From Rhizobium terrae (GTDB lineage Bacteria > Pseudomonadota > Alphaproteobacteria > Rhizobiales > Rhizobiaceae), in contig NZ_QJKM01000019.1 in NCBI RefSeq assembly GCF_003425685.1, positions 1-64,000 on the forward strand: DNA of 64,000 nt, written 5' to 3'. Below the pieces are notes generated by a model. The model ran no database searches, had not been told where the DNA came from, and saw only the letters and a program-made list of their open reading frames with translations. Positions 22,528 through 30,524 of this stretch are shown piece after piece. Numbering within the stretch: the stretch's first letter is position 1; every line of letters starts with the position of its first letter. The position numbers were made by a program, and so were the translations under genes.

Positions 22528-23255
22528 AAATTGAGGCCCGATGGTTAAGCCAAAAAGGAACGCGCACCGACGACAATCGCGACCATGCGGGGATCGCGGG
22601 GAGACATGGCGAATATCTTGCTATTGTGGCTGATGGCGCCACGACCGGCTCGAACAACGGGGGATATGCACGGGCAATCGTCGAAGCTGTCGTCGACTGG
22701 TTTGCCGGAACCGACGATGCATGGGGCCACGAGCTCATACAAGCCAAGCTCCGGGAGATTCATCAAGCCCTTCGCAAATCGTTTCCGAGAGGTTCCGCCA
22801 GCATTATCCTCTTTCACGTAACGGACAAAGGCTCCTTGACGGTCCTCCATTCCGGAGATTGCCTTCTTGGCAGGCACGACGGGCAGGTACACTGGCAAGT
22901 CAAGCCGCATACCCTTGCAAACGCCCTGGCGGATATGCCTCTCGATGCCATCGCAAGGTCCACCACGAGGCACCTTCTCACCCAGAGTTTTCGTTCCAGG
23001 GAGTTCATGGCCCCAGACGTTCTCGCCGAAAAGAAGGCCAGTGGCACGTTTCTTCTTGCCACCGATGGCTTCTGGGCGGAATTGACAGAAAGCGAGCAGG
23101 AAACCTTCCTTGGCGGCGGCCAGTCAACTGCTCCAGAGAGAGATGATCGCAGCGTGCTACAATTAAGGCTTTCCGCCGAGGCGCCGTCCGAAATCTTGCT
23201 GGAAGATGGTGGGTCGACCAATTTTTACGTGCAGCCTCAGGCCTCCCAGAAATAA
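22524..23255 (+). CDS. PP2C-family Ser/Thr phosphatase
   Basis: The 243-aa protein carries the PP2C metal-site motifs in order: DNRDHAGI (Asp20 region), VADGAT (Asp37-Gly38), LHSGDCLLG (about 110), LLATDGFW (about 178) and RDDRSV (about 206). It lacks membrane segments and sensor domains, so it is a free cytoplasmic phosphatase. It overlaps the nucleotidyltransferase by ATGA and is the last gene of the trio. It may reverse a modification or a signal connected with the nucleotidyltransferase, but no kinase is visible nearby. Confidence 0.82.
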   Translation: MKIEARWLSQKGTRTDDNRDHAGIAGRHGEYLAIVADGATTGSNNGGYARAIVEAVVDWFAGTDDAWGHELIQAKLREIHQALRKSFPRGSASIILFHVTDKGSLTVLHSGDCLLGRHDGQVHWQVKPHTLANALADMPLDAIARSTTRHLLTQSFRSREFMAPDVLAEKKASGTFLLATDGFWAELTESEQETFLGGGQSTAPERDDRSVLQLRLSAEAPSEILLEDGGSTNFYVQPQASQK

Positions 23256-23285
23256 CCCCGGAGCAATAACTCATGTTCGGCTAAT

Positions 23286-24104
23286 TCACCCTTCCAGGAA
23301 CTGCTCGACGTCGCGCGAGAAGCTTTCAATTTCCTGGAACAGGAATGCATGACCCGAATCCGGATAGAGGATGAGCTTGGCATCGGGTGCTTGCTGCGAG
23401 AGCACATAGGAGCGATAGGCCGGGATCATCAGGTCATGCGCGCCATTGGCGACCAGTATCGGCAGCCTGAGTTCGCTCGCCCGGTGCAATATGCCGGGCC
23501 AGGAAGAGATCGCCTTCACCTGCATCATCAGCGCTAGCGGTGACGTTGCCGGTCCACAATCAGACTGCGACCGGATACGGGCAAAAGAGGCGCGACCTGC
23601 GGCGGTGGCGCATTCGCTTGACGGATAGAACAGGAAAAGAAAGTCGTCCTCGTCATTCTTGCTCTTCGTCATGACGTGCGGCACGCGTGGATGTTGCTGC
23701 GGACCGTCTGCAACGGGTCCGGGACTTGAGCCCGCGACGATCAGCCGGCGGACCAGATGCGGGAAGTTCAGTGCAAACTCCAGGCCAACCGCTCCACCCA
23801 ACGACCAGCCGAGGACATCAACCTGAGACAACCCGAGCACTGCCACGACGTCGGCAGCGATGGCCGCCATCCCGCCGATGGTCGCCGGCACGGTGCCGTT
23901 CGATCGTCCAACGCCGGCGCTGTCGAAGCGAATGATGCGGCGATCCCTGGCAATCGCTGCAATGAAAGCCGGATCCCAATCATCCATGGTGCCCCGAAAG
24001 CGCTGCAGGAGAAGGAGCGGGATGCCTCCTTGGGGTCCGTCGAGGCGGATGGCGAGCCGGCCATGGCTGGTCTCGATTCCGCCATTGTATTTGGAAGAGA
24101 ACAT
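23286..24104 (-). CDS. Alpha/beta hydrolase
   Basis: The 272-aa protein has an alpha/beta-hydrolase fold with nucleophile elbow GWSLGG (Ser near residue 101), acid in NGAHDLMIP and the catalytic His in DSGHAFLFQE. The oxyanion segment LLLQRFRGTMDDWDP is atypical (QRF in place of HGF). It is a probable esterase or lactonase of unknown substrate. It follows the GlxA-type regulator by 105 nt on the same strand, with an inverted repeat (24175-24196) in the gap that suggests its own regulated promoter. Confidence 0.87.
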   Translation of the reverse strand: MFSSKYNGGIETSHGRLAIRLDGPQGGIPLLLLQRFRGTMDDWDPAFIAAIARDRRIIRFDSAGVGRSNGTVPATIGGMAAIAADVVAVLGLSQVDVLGWSLGGAVGLEFALNFPHLVRRLIVAGSSPGPVADGPQQHPRVPHVMTKSKNDEDDFLFLFYPSSECATAAGRASFARIRSQSDCGPATSPLALMMQVKAISSWPGILHRASELRLPILVANGAHDLMIPAYRSYVLSQQAPDAKLILYPDSGHAFLFQEIESFSRDVEQFLEG

Positions 24105-24174
24105 GAGGTTTTCCTTTCATCACCCGCCGTGAGGTCTTCTGATGAAAGAAGATAGATCCGGTCGATCGCGTCTT

Positions 24175-24196
24175 AAATGACATAGAAACGTCATTT
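24175..24196. promoter_or_regulatory. Inverted repeat AAATGAC-N8-GTCATTT upstream of hydrolase
   Basis: Perfect 7-bp arms at 24175-24181 and 24190-24196. The right arm continues as TCATTTCAG, the same string found upstream of the SDR genes at 25207 and 29626. It lies 71 nt upstream of the hydrolase start at 24104. Confidence 0.55.
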
Positions 24197-24209
24197 CAGG
24201 ACGCGCACA

Positions 24210-25172
24210 TCAATGCACCAGATCAGGGTCTTCGACGCCCTCTATCAGCTTCAGGCTGCGGCGCAGGCCCTGCGGCGGCTGGCCGAAAAAGCGTAAGAAT
24301 GCTCGACGCATCCGATCGCGGTCCGCAAAGCCTGTATCGCGGGCGACGATGTCGAGGGGATGACGGCCGTCTTCAAGCATCACTTTTGCCGCCTCCAGCC
24401 GCAGGCGCTCTACGGCCTTTGCCGGCGATTGCCCCGTCTCCTCCCGAAAAAGGCGACTGAACTGGCGTGGGCTGAGGCTTGCGGCTTCCGCGAGTTCCTC
24501 CACCGTCAACGGATTTCGCAGATGCTCCTTGGCATAGACAAGCGCACGTCGCACCCGGTCCGAGCGCGGCTCCAACTCCAGTAGCGCCGAAAACTGCGAC
24601 TGCCCTCCTGGCCGTCGATGATACACCACCAGTTTGCGCGCAATGGATCGCGAGAGCTCGGCCCCATGATCATCTTCGATCAGTGCCAGCGTCAGATCGA
24701 TGGCGGAACTCATGCCTGCCGACGTCCAGATCGAACCATCCTGGATGAAGATGCGGTCGTCATCGACATGGATGTTGGGGAACCGTTCCTGCAGGCTGCG
24801 CGCGTGAGCCCAGTGGGTGGTGGCGCTTTTTCCATCCAGAAGGCCGGCCTCGGCCAGCAGAAATGCGCCGGTGCAGACGCCAGCCACCCGTCGGCTTTCT
24901 CGCCCCGCACGAGCGATGTAATCCCTCAATACCGCAGAGACAGGCTTCGGAAGCAATTCGCCGACGACCATCAGCGTGTCGGGAAAGTCTGCGAGCGGCT
25001 GTGTCTCAATACCGATGCCAAGCGAGGATCGAATTGAACCACCGTTTTCGGACATGACGGTCAGCCGGTACGCCTCCGCGCCGAGGGTCTCGTTGGCGAA
25101 TTCAAAAGCGCTTAACGCCGCCATGCCCATCACCTGAAACCCATTCTCCATGATGAAGCCAATGTGCCGCAT
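24210..25172 (-). CDS. GlxA-type AraC-family regulator (DJ-1/PfpI plus HTH)
   Basis: The 320-aa protein joins an N-terminal DJ-1/PfpI-like domain, with nucleophile-elbow Cys in GVCTGAFLLAEAGLLDG and ATTHWAHA, to a C-terminal AraC double helix-turn-helix (TVEELAEAASLSPRQFSRLF, then GFADRDRMRRAFLRFFGQ). Such proteins activate genes for aldehyde, quinone or amino-acid derivatives. It is divergent from the SDR gene at 25293 and upstream of the hydrolase. Three promoters here share TCATTTCAG, making it the probable regulator. Confidence 0.9.
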   Translation of the reverse strand: MRHIGFIMENGFQVMGMAALSAFEFANETLGAEAYRLTVMSENGGSIRSSLGIGIETQPLADFPDTLMVVGELLPKPVSAVLRDYIARAGRESRRVAGVCTGAFLLAEAGLLDGKSATTHWAHARSLQERFPNIHVDDDRIFIQDGSIWTSAGMSSAIDLTLALIEDDHGAELSRSIARKLVVYHRRPGGQSQFSALLELEPRSDRVRRALVYAKEHLRNPLTVEELAEAASLSPRQFSRLFREETGQSPAKAVERLRLEAAKVMLEDGRHPLDIVARDTGFADRDRMRRAFLRFFGQPPQGLRRSLKLIEGVEDPDLVH

Positions 25173-25206
25173 GCTCGTATCCTTGTCCTGTTTTGCCGTT
25201 TGTAGG

Positions 25207-25219
25207 TCATTTCAGACAT
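25207..25219 (+). promoter_or_regulatory. Shared promoter motif TCATTTCAGACAT (copy 1)
   Basis: The 13-nt string lies 86 nt upstream of the SDR start at 25293. The same 13 nt lie 81 nt upstream of another SDR at 29707, and the following 40 nt are also similar (CTCC-TCGAA-CGG pattern). This suggests a common regulator, most simply the GlxA-type protein at 24210-25172. Confidence 0.6.
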
Positions 25220-25292
25220 CATTGTCTACGGCTAATGTCCCTCCGTCGAAACACGGATTGGACGTTCCAATCCATCATCAAAGGAGCGAACA

Positions 25293-26099
25293 ATGAGCAA
25301 CACACACGGCACCGTTCTGATAACAGGTGCATCATCCGGGATCGGCGCCGTCTATGCCGACCGCTTTGCCCGGCGCGGCCATCATCTCATTCTGGTGGCG
25401 CGCAATCTCGCCCGCTTGAAGGATGTCGCCGCCGCATTGGCGGAGCGTTATAGCGTATCGGTCAGGACACTTGCCGCGGATCTCGGCACGGAAGACGGCC
25501 TGGCTGCGGTGGAAACGGTTATTGCACAGGACGAAACCATCACGCATCTGGTCAACAATGCAGGTTTTGGCAGTGCCGCGCCTTTGGCGACTGCCGACAT
25601 TTCCGATATGCAGGCCATGGTGGCCATCAATGTCACGGCGCCGATGCGTCTGACCTATGCCATCGTCCCGCTCTTCAGGCAGCGCGGCAAGGGTACCATT
25701 ATCAACATCTCTTCCATTGTGGCGATCGGACCAGAAATCTTGAACGGCGTCTATGGCGGCACCAAGTCCTTCCTGCTGGCCTTCAGTCATTCGCTTCGCA
25801 AGGAACTGCACGAGACAGGGGTCACTGTTCAGGTCGTGCTTCCCGGCGCAACGGGAACCGAGTTCTGGGACATTGCCGGACTGCCGGCAAGCAACCTGCC
25901 GAGCGAATGGGTGATGTCGCCTGCGGATCTCGTCGACGCTGCGCTCGTCGGCCTTGATCGCGGCGAATTCGCCACCATTCCTTCCCTCATGGATGCAGCT
26001 GAATGGGACAAATGGGAAGCTGCCCGGGCAGCCATGCTTCCACATTTGTCCAGTGCCCGACCGGCAGGCAGATACTCCGCGCACGGCCAGACGGCTTGA
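25293..26099 (+). CDS. Short-chain dehydrogenase/reductase
   Basis: The 268-aa classical SDR has the cofactor motif LITGASSGIGAVYADRFARR (TGxxxGIG), the NNAGFG motif, Ser in INISSIVAIG and the catalytic YGGTKSF (YxxxK). Arg/His after the glycine motif suggests NADPH. It is an oxidoreductase of unknown alcohol or ketone substrate. The start is set by AAAGGAG 7 nt upstream of ATG 25293. It is divergent from the GlxA-type regulator and followed by a stem-loop at 26111-26141. Confidence 0.92.
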   Translation: MSNTHGTVLITGASSGIGAVYADRFARRGHHLILVARNLARLKDVAAALAERYSVSVRTLAADLGTEDGLAAVETVIAQDETITHLVNNAGFGSAAPLATADISDMQAMVAINVTAPMRLTYAIVPLFRQRGKGTIINISSIVAIGPEILNGVYGGTKSFLLAFSHSLRKELHETGVTVQVVLPGATGTEFWDIAGLPASNLPSEWVMSPADLVDAALVGLDRGEFATIPSLMDAAEWDKWEAARAAMLPHLSSARPAGRYSAHGQTA

Positions 26100-26110
26100 T
26101 GGGCGCCATG

Positions 26111-26141
26111 GAGGGGAATGGTCGTCACCGGCATTCCCCTC
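26111..26141 (+). terminator. Stem-loop downstream of SDR
   Basis: GAGGGGAATG (26111-26120) and CATTCCCCTC (26132-26141) form a perfect 10-bp stem with an 11-nt loop, 11 nt after the SDR stop. A C/T-rich tract rather than a clean T-run follows, so termination may be imperfect. Confidence 0.55.
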
Positions 26142-26152
26142 CCCTCCCTCCG

Positions 26153-26395
26153 TTAAACGATATCCGCGGCGGCGGCGCTATCCTCTGCAGCTCCACCTCG
26201 GCCAGCGTTCGTTGAGCGCCCTTGTGATCGCGCCATAGGCATCTCTGCGAGCACCAGCCGACGGGGCGCCGGCGATTGATCAACCGACGCAATCATGGCC
26301 TGAACTATTTTGATCGGATCCCCGAGCGGCTGGCGCCTCGGCCATCTCGCGACCAAAGCCGCTGCTGACGCCGGTGATAAACCAGGTTCGGACCA
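26153..26395 (-). pseudogene. Remnant of a short-chain dehydrogenase gene
   Basis: Reading leftwards, the first 21 codons (GTG, then VRTWFITGVSSGFGREMAEA) are an SDR N-terminus with the TGxxxGFG motif. The sequence then jumps to SDR C-terminal text (GDPIKIVQAMIASVDQSPAP, then RRLVLA) and continues across at least two further frameshifts (DAYGAITRALNER, LAEVELQ). About 170 internal codons are missing. It is a decayed gene with a large internal deletion, next to other SDR genes. Confidence 0.7.
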
Positions 26396-26437
26396 CGGGT
26401 CACATTCCCTTAAATTAGATTGCGAACGGAAAGCGCG

Positions 26438-26863
26438 TCAACCGCGCTTTGAGGCGATAAAGGTTTCGCGCGATCCGTCCGCACTGTTCACGAAGACAAT
26501 GTCTTTCGGATCGCGGCGGGGCGTATCGACGGAAAGGAACGCGACCGGCTCCTCAAGGATGGTTGGCAGCGCATGAACCGTGCCCTTTTCGAAGAACAGG
26601 AGTTGTCCGGGCTGGAACTCGGCCTCCGTTGCAGGGTCTTCCATCCAGAAGGTGCCCCGCCCGGACAGGACGTAAAGATACTCATCGCTGCCCCGATGGC
26701 AATGCGGCGGCGTCCCCTTGTAGACGCGAAACACCCGCGAGCTTGCTGCAGGCGTATCGCGCAAATACGTATCCACCAGCAACGTCTCCGCTGTTTGCGG
26801 AAACTCATTCATGATCGCCAGGATGTCGAAACGGGCGGATGTTGCAGTGCTTTGATCAGACAT
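26438..26863 (-). CDS. Cupin-domain protein
   Basis: The 141-aa single-domain cupin has motif 1 PPHCHRGSDEYLYVLSGRG (metal His/His/Glu) and motif 2 PGQLLFFEKGTVHALP (His). I start at ATG 26863 (MSDQSTATSAR). The longer in-frame start at 26938 would run into the neighbouring SDR gene. It lies 49 nt downstream of that SDR (26913) on the same strand, probably one transcript. Function may be metal-dependent dioxygenase or isomerase; the substrate is unknown. Confidence 0.85.
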   Translation of the reverse strand: MSDQSTATSARFDILAIMNEFPQTAETLLVDTYLRDTPAASSRVFRVYKGTPPHCHRGSDEYLYVLSGRGTFWMEDPATEAEFQPGQLLFFEKGTVHALPTILEEPVAFLSVDTPRRDPKDIVFVNSADGSRETFIASKRG

Positions 26864-26912
26864 GGTGATCTTCCCTATCTTTGCTTCGCCTCTACAAAGT
26901 ATCCGACCACGC

Positions 26913-27626
26913 TCAGGCGATCGCACCGCCGCCATCAACCCGCACGTTCGACCCGGTGGCGAATGGCGTGGTCATGAGGAACAGCACCGCTTTGGCGATG
27001 TGCTCAGGCTTGCCGATGGTCTTTGCCGGCAGGTTTTCCGACACGCGAGAGAACATCGCCGCCTTGGCATCGTCGGCCATCTTCGACCACAGCGGCGTAT
27101 CGATGAGTCCGGGTGACACGGTGTTGACACGCACCGGCGAAAATTCGAGCGCAAGACCACGCGCAAGACCTTCAAGCGCTGCATTGATCGCTCCTTGCAG
27201 GACCGAGGACGCGGATGGCCGTTCGCTCAGATAGCCGGAGATCAATGTCAGCGAGCCCCGCTCCGCGATGCGGGCCGCACGCGCAACCCGATAGGCGCCC
27301 CAGAACTTGCTCTCCATTGCCGCCTGGGCATCGGTAAGAGCTAGCTTGCGCAGTGGACCAGTCGGCGTCTGTGCCGCTGAGACCACGACGTGGTCGAAAG
27401 CCTTCCGTGACACGAAGAAGCTCTGAAGCGACAGCTCATCCGTGGTATCCAGTACCGCGCTATCGGTCCCAGGTCCCAGCTTCTCAATGGCGGCGAGCAG
27501 TTTATCTTGTGAGCGAGAGGCAATGGTGACATGCGCGCCTGCGGCGACTGCGGCTTCGGCGACCGCAAGTCCGATACCGGAGCTGCCGCCGATCACCAGG
27601 ACGCGTTGATCTTTGAGCAAAGTCAT
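26913..27626 (-). CDS. Short-chain dehydrogenase/reductase
   Basis: The 237-aa SDR has VLVIGGSSGIGLAVAEAAV (glycine motif with GGSSGIG), VVSAAQTP, LTLISGYLSER and C-terminal TGSNVRVDGGGAI. The usual YxxxK is replaced: around the expected position it reads SERPSASSVLQGAINAAL, so the Tyr is missing while the rest of the fold is intact. It resembles SDRs of the 'SDR-atypical' class annotated near cupins and ABM monooxygenases. It probably forms a leftward operon with the ABM gene upstream (27665) and the cupin downstream. Confidence 0.88.
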   Translation of the reverse strand: MTLLKDQRVLVIGGSSGIGLAVAEAAVAAGAHVTIASRSQDKLLAAIEKLGPGTDSAVLDTTDELSLQSFFVSRKAFDHVVVSAAQTPTGPLRKLALTDAQAAMESKFWGAYRVARAARIAERGSLTLISGYLSERPSASSVLQGAINAALEGLARGLALEFSPVRVNTVSPGLIDTPLWSKMADDAKAAMFSRVSENLPAKTIGKPEHIAKAVLFLMTTPFATGSNVRVDGGGAIA

Positions 27627-27664
27627 AAACCTTTTCCTTTCCCTTCAAGTGTGAATTTGCGCTG

Positions 27665-27973
27665 TCAGGCTAGATGCTGGAGGCGTTGCAAACGCAGAGG
27701 TTCGGCAAGCAGCTCATCCAGACGCAAGGCCAGCGATTGAAACGGCGCGCCGGCGGCGTGGGCAGCGAGAGCGGCCTCATCCCGCCAGCTCTCGATCATG
27801 ACCGCCATTTCCGGATTGTCGCGATCGACGTGAAGATCGTATCGTAGGCATCCATCTTCCTTGCGGACGTCAGGCACGATGGCAGCCAGTGCACTGAACA
27901 AGGCTACGCTTTTGTCCGGCTTCGCGCGCAAAAGCGCAATAAGTTCAATTTGGTCAGAGGGCTGAGCACTCAT
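27665..27973 (-). CDS. Antibiotic biosynthesis monooxygenase (ABM) domain protein
   Basis: The 102-aa protein has the ABM ferredoxin-like fold: IELIALLRAKPDKSVALFSA, EDGCLRYDLHVDRDNPE, MIESWRDEAALAAHAAG and PFQSLALRLDEL. Relatives such as YgiN are quinol monooxygenases or heme-degrading enzymes; here quinone chemistry is more likely given the neighbouring quinone-type reductase and HxlR. I chose ATG 27973 (MSAQPS) because AAGGATG lies 8 nt upstream; 27982 is an alternative. Confidence 0.85.
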   Translation of the reverse strand: MSAQPSDQIELIALLRAKPDKSVALFSALAAIVPDVRKEDGCLRYDLHVDRDNPEMAVMIESWRDEAALAAHAAGAPFQSLALRLDELLAEPLRLQRLQHLA

Positions 27974-28061
27974 GACGGTCATCCTTTTTCGTTGAAAGTC
28001 ACTGCAAGTAGCTCAGGCGGTGAACGACTGTGAGCGATCACCGCCTCAAGATCCGGCTGCC

Positions 28062-29081
28062 TCAGTCGGAAAACCCTTCGAGCACCACCTTGCCCTTTGT
28101 TCGCCCACTTTCGATGGCGGCATGCGCCTTGCGCAGATTTGCGGCATTGATGGGCGACAAGACTTCGGTCACGGTCGTGCGGATACTGCCAGCATCGATC
28201 AGACGAGACACCTCGTTCAGCAGCTTGCCCTGTTCGGCCATATCGGCGGTCTCGAAGATCGAGCGTGTGAACATCAGCTCCCAATGAGTGGAAACAGCCT
28301 TGCGCTTGAAGCCAAGCACGTCGAGGCTTTCCGGATCATCGATCAGCCCGAACCGGCCCTGCGGCGCGATGAGCTCGATGATTTCTTTGAGATGGCGATG
28401 GGTTTCGGTTGTCGAGAATACAAAGGCGGGGGCGCCAATGCCCAGAGCTGCCACCTGCTCGGCGATCGGCTTGGAATGATCGATCACATGATGGGCGCCA
28501 AGCGTCTTCACCCAGTCCTGCGTTTCAGGCCGCGAGGCTGTCGCAATGACGGTCAGGTCTGTCAGCGCGCGCGCGAGTTGGATGGCAATCGAGCCAACCC
28601 CACCAGCACCGCCGATGATTAGGATGGCGTTCGCCGCACCCGGCACGCTTTTGCGGACATCCAGCCGGTCGAACAGCATTTCCCAGGCCGTGATGGCCGT
28701 CAACGGTAGGGCCGCGGCCTGAGCATCGGAAACCGATTTCGGCTTTAAGCCGACAATTCGTTCATCGACCAGGTGCAATTGGCTGTTGGCTCCGGGGCGG
28801 ATCAAAGAGCCGGCATAGAATACCTCGTCGCCGATCTTGAAATCCTTCGCTGCGGGTCCGGTCTCCACGACAGTGCCGGCAGCATCCCAGCCAAGCACCT
28901 TCCACTGTCCAGCTTCCGGACTTGCGCCCTTGCGGACCTTCGTGTCGACCGGATTGACCGAAATGGCCTTCACCTCAACGAGAAGGTCCCGGTTTGCCGG
29001 AACCGGCCGGGGAAGCTCGATGTCCTGCAATGCGTCTTCGCGCTCGATAGCTCCCGGTGCCTTATAACCGATGGCCTTCAT
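28062..29081 (-). CDS. Zinc-type alcohol dehydrogenase / quinone reductase (MDR family)
   Basis: The 339-aa medium-chain reductase has the N-terminal GroES-like domain (VEVKAISVNPVDTKVRKGA), the substrate-side GWDAAGTVVETG and the Rossmann motif ILIIGGAGGVGSIAIQLARAL. It lacks structural zinc cysteines, so it belongs to the zinc-free quinone oxidoreductase (QOR/ZADH1) group and uses NADPH. It is divergent from the HxlR gene at 29198, and an 18-bp operator lies between, so it is probably induced by quinones or electrophiles. Confidence 0.9.
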   Translation of the reverse strand: MKAIGYKAPGAIEREDALQDIELPRPVPANRDLLVEVKAISVNPVDTKVRKGASPEAGQWKVLGWDAAGTVVETGPAAKDFKIGDEVFYAGSLIRPGANSQLHLVDERIVGLKPKSVSDAQAAALPLTAITAWEMLFDRLDVRKSVPGAANAILIIGGAGGVGSIAIQLARALTDLTVIATASRPETQDWVKTLGAHHVIDHSKPIAEQVAALGIGAPAFVFSTTETHRHLKEIIELIAPQGRFGLIDDPESLDVLGFKRKAVSTHWELMFTRSIFETADMAEQGKLLNEVSRLIDAGSIRTTVTEVLSPINAANLRKAHAAIESGRTKGKVVLEGFSD

Positions 29082-29176
29082 GATGTGCTCCTTTGATGAT
29101 CGACTGCCGTGTCGATTGATATGGAGCTAAAATGGGCTATTATCGAAAGCACGCAATACGCACAAATCACACACGT

Positions 29177-29194
29177 AGTATCAAAAAGGATACT
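29177..29194. promoter_or_regulatory. HxlR operator AGTATC-N6-GATACT
   Basis: Perfect 6-bp arms at 29177-29182 and 29189-29194 surround AAAAAG, ending 3 nt before the hxlR-type start at 29198 and covering its ribosome-binding region. The GTATC/GATAC dyad is typical of HxlR-family sites and lies in the divergent gap to the quinone reductase. Confidence 0.65.
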
Positions 29195-29197
29195 GTT

Positions 29198-29602
29198 ATG
29201 GCCAAAGTTCGCCATTCGCGCCTCGATTGTTCTCCCGGTTGCTCGGTTGAGGCTGCCGTTGGCCTCATTGACGGAAAATGGAAATCGGTCGTGCTCTTTC
29301 ACCTGCTTTCAGGGACACTGCGGTTCAACGAACTGCGCAAACACATCGTCAACGTGACCCCCCGCATGTTAACCAACCAGTTGCGCGAGCTTGAGGACGA
29401 CGGCCTGATCGAACGCAAAGTCTATGCTCAGGTGCCGCCAAAGGTAGAGTACAAGCTGTCAGAGCTCGGCCGCAGCATGGAACCGATCCTGCTCGCCCTT
29501 AAATATTGGGGTGACGCCAATATCAGTCTCTATGGCAAACCACGCGGGATGGATCCGCGCGAGACGATTGCCATGGAGACGCCGAGCAGTCGATCAGCGT
29601 AA
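29198..29602 (+). CDS. HxlR-family transcriptional regulator
   Basis: The 134-aa protein has the HxlR winged helix (VGLIDGKWKSVVLFHLLSG, TPRMLTNQLRELEDDGLIER, VPPKVEYKLSELGRSM). Cys11 and Cys15 before the first helix are the likely redox or quinone sensors, as in QorR and YodB. I chose ATG 29198 (MAKVRHSR) with GGATACTGTT upstream; an in-frame ATG at 29132 lies in the promoter. It probably represses itself and the divergent quinone reductase through the AGTATC/GATACT site. Confidence 0.9.
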   Translation: MAKVRHSRLDCSPGCSVEAAVGLIDGKWKSVVLFHLLSGTLRFNELRKHIVNVTPRMLTNQLRELEDDGLIERKVYAQVPPKVEYKLSELGRSMEPILLALKYWGDANISLYGKPRGMDPRETIAMETPSSRSA

Positions 29603-29625
29603 TGTCCTGAATTGACGTTTATGCG

Positions 29626-29638
29626 TCATTTCAGACAT
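29626..29638 (+). promoter_or_regulatory. Shared promoter motif TCATTTCAGACAT (copy 2)
   Basis: Identical in 13 of 13 bases to the site at 25207-25219 and preceded by TGACG-TTTATG-CGTCA, an inverted repeat that includes its first bases. It lies 81 nt upstream of the SDR start at 29707. Copy 1 has nearly the same spacing. Confidence 0.6.
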
Positions 29639-29706
29639 AGATGACTTGATGCAAGATCTCTCCATCGAAGCGCGGCCTTCAGCCGCTCGGTTCAAAGGAG
29701 AGACCC

Positions 29707-30465
29707 ATGCAACTCGAAAACAACACGATCTTTATCACTGGCGGCACATCCGGCATCGGCCGCGCATTGGCGGAATCCTTCCATCGCCTTGGCAACAAGG
29801 TCATCATCGCCGGCCGCCGCAAGGCGTTGCTCGATCAGGTAACCGCCGCCAATCCGGGCATGGAAGGCATCGAGCTCGACATTGCCGATCCGGCCGATAT
29901 CGATCGCGTCGCTACTCTACTGATCCGCGACTACCCGACGCTCAATGTCCTCGTCAACAATGCGGGCATCATGCCCTTTGATGATGCTGGCGCAAAGATC
30001 GATGACGCTCAGTCACGTCGGATTGTCGACACGAACCTGCTTGGTCCGATCCGCCTGACTTCGGCTCTTATCGACCACCTCAAGGCTCAGCCGAAAGCCA
30101 CGATCATCCACAATACGTCGGTTCTGGCCTATCTGCCACTCGCCTCCACCGCAGTCTATTCCGCCACAAAGGCAGCGCTGCATTCCTATGCCCTGTCGCA
30201 GCGCTTCCAGTTACGCGGCACCAATGTCAGCGTCCAGGAAATCGCACCGCCGTGGGTTGATACGGACCTCGTCAAGAAGAGCGGTGATCCGCGCGCCATG
30301 CCGCTCGACATCTTCATCGAAAAAACCATGAAGGGCCTCGGAACGGAATCCGAAGAAATCTATGTCGAGGAGATCAAGGCCATCCGCGACAACCCGGGCA
30401 GCGGAGAACACGCGCTCTTCAACGCCTTCAACGAGTCACTCGCCGCTAACCCGATCCCCGTCTGA
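29707..30465 (+). CDS. Short-chain dehydrogenase/reductase (DltE-like)
   Basis: The 252-aa SDR has TIFITGGTSGIGRALAESFH, NVLVNNAGIMPFDD, IIHNTSVLAYLP and YSATKAALHSYALS (catalytic Tyr and Lys). The continuation (GTNVSVQEIAPPWVDTDL) fits the DltE/YbbO-like subgroup. AAAGGAG lies 8 nt upstream of ATG 29707. A promoter almost identical to that of the SDR at 25293 suggests that both belong to one regulon. The MFS gene follows 59 nt later, perhaps as an export partner. Confidence 0.92.
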   Translation: MQLENNTIFITGGTSGIGRALAESFHRLGNKVIIAGRRKALLDQVTAANPGMEGIELDIADPADIDRVATLLIRDYPTLNVLVNNAGIMPFDDAGAKIDDAQSRRIVDTNLLGPIRLTSALIDHLKAQPKATIIHNTSVLAYLPLASTAVYSATKAALHSYALSQRFQLRGTNVSVQEIAPPWVDTDLVKKSGDPRAMPLDIFIEKTMKGLGTESEEIYVEEIKAIRDNPGSGEHALFNAFNESLAANPIPV

Positions 30466-30524
30466 CAGGACGGGCCGAGACCCGGTTGCCGAACGGGCAG
30501 CCGGGCATTCGGCAGGAGGTTACC

